Of a stretch of DNA of 5,259 bases, positions 1 to 5,259 are shown one piece after another. Position numbers and translations under genes: made by a program. The notes under the pieces are model-generated. The model was not told the origin of the DNA. It did not search any database and was given only the letters and a program-made list of their open reading frames with translations. Within the stretch, counting starts at the first letter, position 1, and every line of letters starts with the position of its first letter. Source of the DNA: Streptomyces chattanoogensis (GTDB taxonomy: Bacteria; Actinomycetota; Actinomycetes; Streptomycetales; Streptomycetaceae); assembly GCF_001294335.1 (NCBI RefSeq), contig NZ_LGKG01000208.1:1-5259 (forward strand), written 5' to 3'.

Positions 1-157
1 ACGGGCCCGGTCGAGGCCGCCGCCCAGGCGGGTGCGGTGCCGTACGACGTCGTGGTTGGACAGCACCCAGGTCGCCGGAGCACCGACAGGACGCATCGCG
101 TCCAGCGACTCGTCGATGACCTTACGCAGCTCCACCGCGTCCCAACCGGTGTTGAGG
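1..157. repeat. Left arm of near-perfect inverted repeat (shared alpha-glucosidase 3' part)
   Basis: This stretch is the reverse complement of 5103-5259, with only two mismatches (positions 100 and 103 against 5160 and 5157). The outermost 99 bp are identical. It encodes LNTGWDAVELRK through SNHDVVRH to the window edge in copy 1. The repeat probably continues beyond the window on both sides. Confidence 0.95.
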
Positions 158-918
158 TAGTGGAAGTTGAAGGCCTGGTGGAGTTCGTCGGGACGCAGGT
201 AAAGGGCGGTGCGTTCGGCGGTGGGGGCCCAGGCTTCGGCGACGGCGATCCGGACGTCGGTGTCCGCCGTGTACTCGTCGAGGACGGTGCGCCAGGTGCG
301 GTAGATGGCGTGCACGCCGTCCTGGTCGAAGAAGGGGAGGACCTGGCTGCCGACCAGCCGGGCCTGTTCGCCGTGCCCGATGTCCGGCAGACCGGGCGCC
401 TTCCAGGCCGGGCCGCCGAAGAGGGACTCCCAGTCGTTGGGCGGCAGCTCGCCATTCTGGCCGCGTCCCTTGCGGAAGTGGAAGCGCTCGCGCAGGACGG
501 ATCCCGGGCCTTCGGCCGCCGCCCGGCGGAACCATTCGTGCTGGTCGGAGCAGTGGTTGGGGACGATGTCGACGATGATGCGCAGGCCCAGGTCATGGGC
601 GTCGCCGATGATGGCCTCGGCGTCGGGCAGGGTGCCGAACATCGGGTCGATGGCCCGGTAGTCGGCGACGTCGTAGCCGCCGTCGGCCTGCGGGGAGGCG
701 TAGAAGGGGCTGAGCCAGACGGCGTCCACACCGAGGTCGCGGAGATACGGCAGGCGGCTGCGGATGCCTGCCAGGTCGCCCATGCCGTCGCCGTTGCCGT
801 CGGCGAAGCTGCGCGGATAGACCTGGTAGATCACCGCGTCGCGCCACCAGTCGGTGGCAGGGGTGACGTTGTCGGGGGTGGCGTAGTCGGGGGTGACGTT
901 GTGCTGTGGGGTGGTCAT
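1..918 (-). CDS. aglA: GH13 alpha-glucosidase, copy 1 (3' end beyond window; internal in-frame deletion)
   Basis: Likely cytoplasmic alpha-glucosidase that would cut alpha-1,4 bonds of imported maltose or maltodextrin. The ATG at 918 lies 1 nt after the malG stop, with AAGGGA at 923-928 as ribosome binding site. The frame stays open for 306 codons to the window edge; family members are roughly 500-600 residues. Visible GH13 features are the N-terminal WWRDAVIYQVYPRSF (24-38), region I DIVPNH (117-122), acid/base motif VAEAW (Glu228) and region IV SNHD (287-290, transition-state Asp). The QPDLNW segment and region II GFRIDVAH with the nucleophile Asp are missing: the protein jumps from GGPAW (172) straight to KAPGLPD (173). 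The divergent paralogue has 55 more codons at this point. Known GH13 chemistry requires that Asp, so the protein as written should be inactive. The deletion could be real or an assembly error. Residues 7-21 are a pentapeptide repeat. Family call is firm; integrity is doubtful. Confidence 0.88.
   Translation of the reverse strand, partial: MTTPQHNVTPDYATPDNVTPATDWWRDAVIYQVYPRSFADGNGDGMGDLAGIRSRLPYLRDLGVDAVWLSPFYASPQADGGYDVADYRAIDPMFGTLPDAEAIIGDAHDLGLRIIVDIVPNHCSDQHEWFRRAAAEGPGSVLRERFHFRKGRGQNGELPPNDWESLFGGPAWKAPGLPDIGHGEQARLVGSQVLPFFDQDGVHAIYRTWRTVLDEYTADTDVRIAVAEAWAPTAERTALYLRPDELHQAFNFHYLNTGWDAVELRKVIDESLDAMRPVGAPATWVLSNHDVVRHRTRLGGGLDRAR
324..402. repeat. 79-bp identical inverted block (partner 5025-5103)
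   Basis: Identical at all 79 positions to the reverse complement of 5025-5103. It encodes the APGLPDIGHGEQARLVGS to LPFFD segment. In copy 1 it is joined directly to the 402-453 block; in copy 2 it is joined directly to the 5103-5259 block. Confidence 0.93.
402..453. repeat. 52-bp identical inverted block (partner 4809-4860)
   Basis: Identical at all 52 positions to the reverse complement of 4809-4860. It encodes GELPPNDWESLFGGPAW. In copy 2 it is followed by 165 bp that copy 1 lacks. Further 5' the two genes diverge, with many third-position and amino-acid differences. Confidence 0.9.
856..900 (-). repeat. 3 x 15-bp tandem repeat in the alpha-glucosidase N-terminus
   Basis: Three 15-bp units (886-900, 871-885, 856-870) encode NVTPD, YATPD and NVTPA just after the alpha-glucosidase start codon. 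The outer units share GGGGTGACGTT (plus strand), and neighbouring units share a GGGGGTG core. They sit before the conserved catalytic domain, so the unit number can probably vary without loss of function. Confidence 0.75.
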
Positions 919-919
919 G

Positions 920-1834
920 TCATCCCTTGGTGGTGCCGGCGGTCAGGCCGGAGACGAGGTGGCGCTGGGCGAAGGCGAAGACGAGCGCGGCCGGTACGGC
1001 GATGATCACGGCGGCGGCGGTCATCGAACCCCAGTCGTTGGTGTACTGGTTGACGAAGGTCTGCAGGCCGCCGGCGAGCGTCAGGTTCTCCTCGCCGGTC
1101 ATGAAGGCGGAGGCGTAGGCGACCTCGGCCCAGGCGGTGACGAAGGTGTAGAAGCCGGTGACGGCCAGGCCGGGGCGGGCCAGCGGCAGGACGAGCCGCC
1201 AGAAGATGCCGAACGGGTTGAGGCCGTCGACGCGTCCTGCTTCGTCGATGTCCACCGGGATGGTGTCGAAGAAGCCCTTCATCATCCAGGCGCAGAACGG
1301 CACCGCGATGGTCAGGTACGTGATGACGAGGCCGGCGGGCTGGTTGAGCAGTCCCAGGGTCGCCATCAGGTTGTAGAGCGGCACGATCAGTACGGCCACC
1401 GGGAACATCTGGGTGAGCAGCAGCAGCCACATCAGCGGGCGCATACCGGGGAAGCGGAAGCGGCTGACGGCGTAGCCGGTGGTGGCGGCGATGAAGACGC
1501 CGAGGACGGTGGTCAGCCCGACGATGACGACGGAGTTCCCGAACCAGGTCAGGAACTGGGTGTCGGCCAGTACGTGGGTGTAGTTGGCGAGGGTGGGGTG
1601 GGTGACGAGGCTGGTGGAGAAGGCGTCGGTCTTGGGTTTGAAGGAGGTGACCAGCAGCCAGAGGGGCGGGAAGACGGCGATGACGGCCGCGACGGCGAGG
1701 CCGAGGTGCAGCCCGGCGGAGGCCAGCCAGTGCCGTTGGCCGCGCTTGCGGACGCGCACGGGACCACTGGTCAGCGGTTCGCCGGGCACAGTCTTGCCGG
1801 GCTCAGTCTCGGTGGGCTCAGTCTTGGTGGACAT
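920..1834 (-). CDS. malG: Maltose/maltodextrin ABC transporter permease MalG
   Basis: Inner-membrane permease that pairs with MalF to form the translocation channel for maltose or maltodextrin. It encodes 304 residues, the normal length for the family. About six membrane spans are visible, near residues 37-63, 98-122, 132-155, 168-189, 223-245 and 269-290. The ATPase-docking EAA loop lies at 198-221 (EAGRVDG, then VLPLARP), with Gly replacing the third residue of EAA. The ATG at 1834 is 2 nt past the malF stop, and AGGGAGAGG at 1845-1853 can serve as ribosome binding site. The hydrophilic N-terminus of about 35 residues includes a TEP-rich pentapeptide repeat. The gene ends 1 nt before the alpha-glucosidase start, which suggests coupled translation. 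The family assignment is firm. Maltodextrin rather than another oligosaccharide is inferred from the neighbouring alpha-glucosidases. Confidence 0.93.
   Translation of the reverse strand: MSTKTEPTETEPGKTVPGEPLTSGPVRVRKRGQRHWLASAGLHLGLAVAAVIAVFPPLWLLVTSFKPKTDAFSTSLVTHPTLANYTHVLADTQFLTWFGNSVVIVGLTTVLGVFIAATTGYAVSRFRFPGMRPLMWLLLLTQMFPVAVLIVPLYNLMATLGLLNQPAGLVITYLTIAVPFCAWMMKGFFDTIPVDIDEAGRVDGLNPFGIFWRLVLPLARPGLAVTGFYTFVTAWAEVAYASAFMTGEENLTLAGGLQTFVNQYTNDWGSMTAAAVIIAVPAALVFAFAQRHLVSGLTAGTTKG
1784..1828 (-). repeat. 3 x 15-bp tandem repeat in the MalG N-terminus
   Basis: Three 15-bp units (1814-1828, 1799-1813, 1784-1798) encode TKTEP, TETEP and GKTVP at MalG residues 3-17. The first two differ at 1 of 15 positions; the third is more diverged. 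The repeat lies in the cytoplasmic tail ahead of the first membrane span. It has the same unit length and position in the protein as the repeat in the next gene downstream. Confidence 0.8.
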
Positions 1835-1836
1835 GG

Positions 1837-2796
1837 TCACCACACCTCTCCCTGCTTGCGCAGCGCCCGGCGGTAGACGGCGGCGACGGCCGAGAGCAGG
1901 ACGAGGATGAGGACGCCCCAGGTCGCCGACTCGGAGAAGTTGCGGGGGCTGTCGACGAAGGAGAGCCGGTAGGCGTAGGTCACCAGGATTTCGGTGGCAT
2001 CGCCGGGGCCGCCCCTGGTGAGCAGGAAGATCACCGGGAACATGTTGAAGGTCCAGATGGTGGAGAGCAGGATGACGGTGCTGCTGACGGCCCGCAGTCC
2101 CGGCACGGTGATGTGGCGGAAGCGCTGCCAGGCGCCGGCGCCGTCCATTTCGGCGGCCTCGTACAGCTCGCCGGGGATGGACTGCAGTCCGCCCAGCAGC
2201 GTGACCAGCATGAACGGTACGCCCAGCCAGACGTTGACGGCGATGACCGAAAGTTTTGCCCAGGTGGGGTCGTTGAGCCAGGGGATGGCGTCGATGCCGC
2301 CGCCGGCGAGCAGCTGGTTGAGGATGCCGTTCTTCTCGTTGTAGAGCATCCGCCAGGTGAAGACGGAGATGAAGGCGGGGATGGCCCAGGGCAGGATCAG
2401 GGCGAGGCGGTAGAAGGTGCGGCCCCGGAGTTTGCGGTTGAGCATGTTCGCGAGCGTGAGGCCGAGGAGGAAGGTGACGGCGACGCAGGCGACGGTCCAT
2501 GCGACGGTCCAGCCGAGGCGGTCCCAGAAGACGCCGTCGGAGAGCACCGCCTTGTAGTTGTCGAGGCCGGTGAACTTGTAGGTGGCGGGGATGTGGTTGA
2601 CGCCGATGTCGCGCTGGACGTTGGCCTCGTTGGCGTCGGTGAGGGACAGATAGAGGCCGCGGACGAGGGGGAAGCCGATGATGACCCCGATGACGAGGAC
2701 CACCGGGGCGACCATCGTCCAGGCGTACCAGTGGGTGCCGACGGCACGGCGCGCCCGGAGGCGCAGCCGTGGCCGTGGCCGTACGGCGACTGTCAC
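1837..2796 (-). CDS. malF: Maltose/maltodextrin ABC transporter permease MalF
   Basis: Inner-membrane permease partner of MalG. It encodes 319 residues with an Arg/Pro-rich cytoplasmic N-terminus (6-18). About six membrane spans are visible, near 24-50, 95-119, 127-151, 182-204, 236-259 and 282-298. The classic EAA loop is at 213-232 (EAAEMDGA, then FRHITVP) and binds the ATPase subunit. It lacks the large periplasmic insertion of enterobacterial MalF, as is usual for Gram-positive MalF proteins. The start is the GTG at 2796, which overlaps the malE stop as GTGA. AAGGA at 2803-2807 sits 6 nt upstream, inside the end of malE, so translation is probably coupled. No ATPase gene follows. In Streptomyces the shared ATPase MsiK, encoded elsewhere, is known to energise such transporters, and the same is inferred here. 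Confidence 0.93.
   Translation of the reverse strand: MTVAVRPRPRLRLRARRAVGTHWYAWTMVAPVVLVIGVIIGFPLVRGLYLSLTDANEANVQRDIGVNHIPATYKFTGLDNYKAVLSDGVFWDRLGWTVAWTVACVAVTFLLGLTLANMLNRKLRGRTFYRLALILPWAIPAFISVFTWRMLYNEKNGILNQLLAGGGIDAIPWLNDPTWAKLSVIAVNVWLGVPFMLVTLLGGLQSIPGELYEAAEMDGAGAWQRFRHITVPGLRAVSSTVILLSTIWTFNMFPVIFLLTRGGPGDATEILVTYAYRLSFVDSPRNFSESATWGVLILVLLSAVAAVYRRALRKQGEVW
2793..2796 (-). promoter_or_regulatory. GTGA stop/start overlap coupling malE to malF
   Basis: The malE stop TGA (2795-2793) and the malF start GTG (2796-2794) share bases, giving GTGA. A Shine-Dalgarno-like AAGGA lies at 2803-2807. This supports the non-ATG start for malF and suggests translational coupling. Confidence 0.8.
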
Positions 2797-4079
2797 TTGT
2801 AGTCCTTGAGCAGCTTCCGGTAGGCGTCGCCGGTCGCCTTGGCGGCCTGCTCGGGCGTGGCGGTGCCGGTGAGCACCTTGTTCATCTGGACCTTGATGGG
2901 TTCGAAGAGGGAGTTGCCCTCGGCGATCCAGGGCCGCTGTACGGCGCCGTCGACGGCGGGCTTGAAGAAGGTGACCATCTCGTTGTGCTTGACGGCGGGG
3001 ACGTCGTAGACGGACTTGCGGGTGGGGAGCAGGCTGAGCTTGTCGGTGGTTTCCTGCTGCACCTTGGCGGAGCTCATGTATTTCACGAAGGCGTAGGAGG
3101 CCTGGAGGTTCTTGCTGCCGGCGTATACGGAGAGGTTCCAGCCGCCCTGCGGTGATCCTTGTGCGGTGCTGCCGCCGGGTACGCGGGCGACGCCGAGGTT
3201 CTGCTTGTCCTTGAAGGCCTGGCCGGCGCGGGCGCCCTCGATGTCCCAGGGGCCGTCGACGGCCATCGCGGCCTTGCCGTCCTTGAGGGCCTTGAGCTGG
3301 TTTTCCTGGCCGTCGGTGGCGTCGGTGACGGCGGCCTTGGAGTCGACGAGGTCCTTGATGGTCTTGAAGGCCTTGACGCCGGCGGCGTCGTCGATCTTGA
3401 CGGTCTTGGTGCGGGCGTCGACCATGTCGCCGCCTTCGCCGTAGAGGTAGGGCAGGAACCAGTAGGGGTCGTCGCCGCGCAGGTAGAGGGCGGTGGCGCC
3501 GGTCTTGGTCTTGATTTTCTTGGCGGCGGAGGCGAGTTCGGTGAAGGTCTTGGGTACCTTGACGCCGGCGTCCTTGAGGAGCTTCTTGTTGTAGAAGAGG
3601 CCGAGGGTGTCGATGACCTGGGGTGCGGCGTAGGTCTTGCCCTTGAATTTGGTGGAGCCGACGGCCTGGGGGAGGTAGTCGCCGGTGTTGTCGAGGGCGG
3701 GGGTGCCGTCCAGGGGTGCGAGGTAGCCGAGGTTGGCGAAGTCGGCGGTCCAGGCGACTTCGCTGCGCATCACGTCGGGGGCGCCGGAGTTGCCGCCCGC
3801 GGCGTTCTTGAACTTGGCGTTGGCGTCACCGAATGGGACGTTCACATACTGAACGTGGACTTTGGGGTGTTCCTTCTGAAAACCCTCGGCAAGTTTGCGG
3901 TACGTGGCCTTCTCGGCGTCGTTGGAGGTGTCCCAGAAGGTTACGGTTCCGGACAGTTCGCCGCCGCTGTTGGCGCTGTCGTCGCCGTCGCTTCCGCCGC
4001 ACCCGCTCGCCGTCAGCGCCAGGCCTGCTACCAGCGCTGTTGCGGTGATGCCACGTATGCCGGGTATGCCTCGCCGCAT
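2793..4079 (-). CDS. malE: Maltose/maltodextrin-binding lipoprotein MalE
   Basis: Extracellular substrate-binding lipoprotein that captures maltose or maltodextrin and delivers it to MalFG. It encodes 428 residues, typical of family 1 solute-binding proteins. The N-terminus has basic residues (MRRGIPGIRG), a hydrophobic core (11-22) and a lipobox with lipidated Cys27 (LTASGC), followed by a Gly/Ser/Asp-rich linker. Binding-protein landmarks include SGTVTFWDTSND (43-54), GAPDVMRSEVAW (99-110), DTLGLFYNKKLL (147-158) and AMAVDGPWDIEG (261-272). The ATG at 4079 has a strong AAAGGAG ribosome binding site 5 nt upstream. It is the first gene of the operon, so the promoter and operator should lie in 4080-4200. 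A binding protein for another oligosaccharide cannot be excluded from sequence alone, but flanking GH13 alpha-glucosidases on both sides favour alpha-glucosides. Confidence 0.93.
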   Translation of the reverse strand: MRRGIPGIRGITATALVAGLALTASGCGGSDGDDSANSGGELSGTVTFWDTSNDAEKATYRKLAEGFQKEHPKVHVQYVNVPFGDANAKFKNAAGGNSGAPDVMRSEVAWTADFANLGYLAPLDGTPALDNTGDYLPQAVGSTKFKGKTYAAPQVIDTLGLFYNKKLLKDAGVKVPKTFTELASAAKKIKTKTGATALYLRGDDPYWFLPYLYGEGGDMVDARTKTVKIDDAAGVKAFKTIKDLVDSKAAVTDATDGQENQLKALKDGKAAMAVDGPWDIEGARAGQAFKDKQNLGVARVPGGSTAQGSPQGGWNLSVYAGSKNLQASYAFVKYMSSAKVQQETTDKLSLLPTRKSVYDVPAVKHNEMVTFFKPAVDGAVQRPWIAEGNSLFEPIKVQMNKVLTGTATPEQAAKATGDAYRKLLKDYK

Positions 4080-4084
4080 GTGAA

Positions 4085-4091
4085 CTCCTTT
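4085..4091 (-). promoter_or_regulatory. Ribosome binding site of malE
   Basis: AAAGGAG on the minus strand, 5 nt before the malE ATG. It is the strongest Shine-Dalgarno sequence in the window and fits high expression of the binding protein relative to the permeases, whose sites are weaker and embedded in upstream genes. Confidence 0.85.
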
Positions 4092-4150
4092 GGGGATCGC
4101 CCTAGATGGCGGTCAGGAACGTAACAGCGCTGCAAACAAACCGAAAGACC

Positions 4151-4169
4151 TTGCGGAAAATTCTTGCAA
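4151..4169. promoter_or_regulatory. Candidate LacI-type (MalR-like) operator dyad
   Basis: A 19-bp imperfect dyad with TTGC at the left end and GCAA at the right end, overlapping the perfect palindrome CTTGCAAG (4163-4170). CTTGC is also directly repeated at 4150-4154 and 4163-4167, 13 bp apart. LacI/GalR-family repressors bind such dyads, and MalR is known to repress malEFG in Streptomyces. The site lies about 70-90 bp upstream of the malE start and could also affect the divergent gene. The factor is inferred, not shown. Confidence 0.5.
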
Positions 4170-4294
4170 GTTCGTTGGAAGAAATTTCAGTCGGATGGCC
4201 GGAACGGCTCCCCCGGCACCCCCTCTCCCCCGTCACCCCGCGCCCGCCCAAGCGTTGATTGCGTGAAGGCACCACGGCCTCCCGGCCCCGGCCG

Positions 4295-4360
4295 CTTGAC
4301 CCCGGCCTCTCGACCTGGCCCCGGCCTTTTGACCCCCACCTCTTGACCTCGACAGGGACG
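4295..4360 (+). repeat. 33-bp imperfect tandem duplication in the leader of the plus-strand gene
   Basis: Two 33-bp units, 4295-4327 and 4328-4360. The first 22 positions match at 18, while the last 11 are diverged. Each unit contains two YTYGACC elements, placing these at 4295, 4309, 4328 and 4342 (intervals 14, 19, 14). TTGACC occurs exactly at 4296, 4329 and 4343. The second unit runs into the ribosome binding site AGGGA (4354-4358) of the alpha-glucosidase gene. Function unknown. Confidence 0.55.
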
Positions 4361-4364
4361 GCAG

Positions 4365-5259
4365 ATGACCCAGGAGCTCACTTCCCCCAGCCCCGCCCCC
4401 CAGGCCACCGCACCGCACCGAGGTCCCGGATGGTGGCGGGACGCCGTCATCTACCAGGTCTACGTCCGCTCGTTCGCCGACAGCAACGGCGACGGCATCG
4501 GCGATCTGCGCGGCGTATGCGGCAGGCTGCCGTATCTCAAGGCGCTGGGCGTGGACGCCGTCTGGCTCACGCCGTTCTACGCCTCGCCCCAGGCCGACGG
4601 CGGCTACGACGTCGCCGACTACCGCGCCGTCGACCCGCTCTTCGGCAGCCTCGACGACGCCCGTGACCTGATCGGCGCCGCCCATGACGCGGGCCTGCGG
4701 GTGATCATCGACATCGTCCCCAACCACACCTCCGACCGGCACCCGTGGTTCCAGGACCCCGCACTCGCCCGGGAGCGCTATGTGTTCCGCCCCGGCAAGG
4801 GCGAGCGGGGCGAGCTGCCGCCCAACGACTGGGAGTCCCTCTTCGGCGGCCCGGCCTGGACCCGTACCGACCGGGGTGACTGGTACCTCCATCTCTTCGC
4901 CCCCGAGCAGCCCGACCTGAACTGGGAAAACCCCGACGTCCACGCCGAATTCGCGGCCATCATGCGTTTCTGGCTGGACCTGGGCGCCGACGGCTTCCGG
5001 ATCGATGTCGCCCACGGCATGGTCAAGGCGCCCGGTCTGCCGGACATCGGGCACGGCGAACAGGCCCGGCTGGTCGGCAGCCAGGTCCTCCCCTTCTTCG
5101 ACCCTCAACACCGGTTGGGACGCGGTGGAGCTGCGTAAGGTCATCGACGAGTCGCTCGATGCGATGCGTCCTGTCGGTGCTCCGGCGACCTGGGTGCTGT
5201 CCAACCACGACGTCGTACGGCACCGCACCCGCCTGGGCGGCGGCCTCGACCGGGCCCGT
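4365..5259 (+). pseudogene. GH13 alpha-glucosidase, copy 2, frameshifted by an internal deletion (3' end beyond window)
   Basis: Paralogue of the minus-strand alpha-glucosidase, divergent from malE. The ATG at 4365 has AGGGA 6 nt upstream. The intact part (residues 1-246) shows WWRDAVIYQVYVRSF (23-37), region I DIVPNH (116-121), QPDLNW (182-187) and region II GFRIDVAH (210-217) with nucleophile Asp214. After LPFFD (246) the frame is lost: 11 aberrant residues (PQHRLGRGGAA) lead to a TAA at 5136-5138. The expected coding sequence resumes in the next frame from 5104 (LNTGWDAVELRK, later SNHD) and stays open to the window end. Compared with copy 1, 167 bp are missing, including the acid/base motif VAEAW. 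The predicted 257-residue product would lack a complete catalytic site. It may be a real pseudogene or a mis-assembled intact gene; the clean 5' end and ribosome binding site favour a recent event or an artefact. Confidence 0.8.
5103..5259. repeat. Right arm of near-perfect inverted repeat
   Basis: Partner of 1-157. Here the coding sequence is out of frame with the upstream part of copy 2. The identity is much higher than in the 5' parts of the two genes, so it reflects recent homogenisation or duplication, or collapse during assembly, rather than ordinary paralogue conservation. Confidence 0.95.

Larger units (their letters stand above)
4080..4364. promoter_or_regulatory. Divergent intergenic region between malE and the second alpha-glucosidase gene
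   Basis: This 285-bp region must carry the malE promoter (minus strand) and probably the promoter of the plus-strand alpha-glucosidase. It has two parts. Positions 4120-4190 are clearly A/T-richer than the rest of the window and contain the TTGC/GCAA dyad; another TGCAA lies at 4131-4135 and a GAAATTTC palindrome at 4181-4188. Positions 4200-4364 are C-rich and carry a tandem repeat. One possible malE promoter is TTCGGT with TACGTT 16 nt downstream (minus strand, about 4120-4147), but the match is weak. No malR-like regulator gene is present here and no terminator hairpin was seen. Confidence 0.6.

Noticed and set aside
1..157. Terminal inverted repeats of a transposon
   Set aside because: The repeats are coding sequence of two alpha-glucosidase genes. 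No transposase gene lies between them, and the interior is a standard sugar operon.
37..1876. Plus-strand open frames of more than 300 codons opposite aglA and malG (37-1005, 893-1876)
   Set aside because: Compositionally biased translations without recognisable domains, fully opposite genes with strong family motifs.
920..2500. Reading malG as a 526-residue protein starting at 2500
   Set aside because: The extra N-terminal part is an out-of-frame Arg/His/Pro-rich translation of malF. The real start is the ATG at 1834, just after the malF stop.
2760..2790. GGCCGT-type short repeats at the malF start as a regulatory array
   Set aside because: They encode the Arg/Pro-rich N-terminal tail (RPRPRLRLR) and are explained by codon bias.
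3159..4124. Long plus-strand open frame opposite malE (321 residues)
   Set aside because: Its Gly/Val/Asp/Glu-rich, low-complexity translation is the usual antisense shadow of a high-GC gene. The minus strand encodes a clear lipoprotein with family motifs.
4200..4260. Rho-independent terminator or small RNA in the C-rich stretch
   Set aside because: No stable stem followed by a T-run was found, and the region lies between divergent starts where no terminator is expected.
4233..5228. Minus-strand open frame opposite the second alpha-glucosidase (331 residues)
   Set aside because: Antisense shadow. Its similarity to the plus-strand frame at 37-1005 arises only because both lie antisense to paralogous genes.

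Overview
The window is high-GC actinobacterial DNA. Its G/C-rich third codon positions, a divergent maltose-type sugar operon and an AAAGGAG ribosome binding site point to a Streptomyces or close relative. It holds a maltose/maltodextrin ABC uptake operon on the minus strand (malE-malF-malG-aglA, read from 4079 down to 1). A second GH13 alpha-glucosidase gene is divergently transcribed on the plus strand (from 4365).

Layout: 4079-2793 encodes the lipoprotein sugar-binding protein MalE. 2796-1837 and 1834-920 encode the permeases MalF and MalG. 918-1 is the 5' part of an AglA-like alpha-glucosidase that runs off the left edge. All four minus-strand genes are packed with a 4-bp overlap or gaps of 1-2 bp, so they look like one transcript. 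The 285-bp divergent region 4080-4364 contains an A/T-rich island with a TTGC/GCAA dyad that fits a LacI-type (MalR-like) operator, then a C-rich leader with a 33-bp tandem repeat. 4365-5259 is the second alpha-glucosidase gene, frameshifted and also running off the window. MalE would capture maltodextrin outside the cell, MalFG would import it, and the alpha-glucosidases would release glucose inside. No ATPase gene and no malR gene lie in the window.

The unusual part is the relation between the two alpha-glucosidase genes. Their 5' parts are ordinary diverged paralogues. From the GELPPNDWESLFGGPAW segment onward they share colinear, near-identical blocks (52, 79 and 157 bp) in inverted orientation, and each copy lacks a segment that the other has. 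The minus-strand copy lacks 165 bp in frame, including the catalytic nucleophile motif GFRIDVAH. The plus-strand copy lacks 167 bp out of frame, including the acid/base motif VAEAW. As written, neither copy encodes a complete catalytic triad.

The outermost 99 bp of the two window ends are exact reverse complements of each other. That is what a contig ending in a collapsed repeat would look like, so an assembly or amplification artefact must be excluded before these deletions are read as biology.
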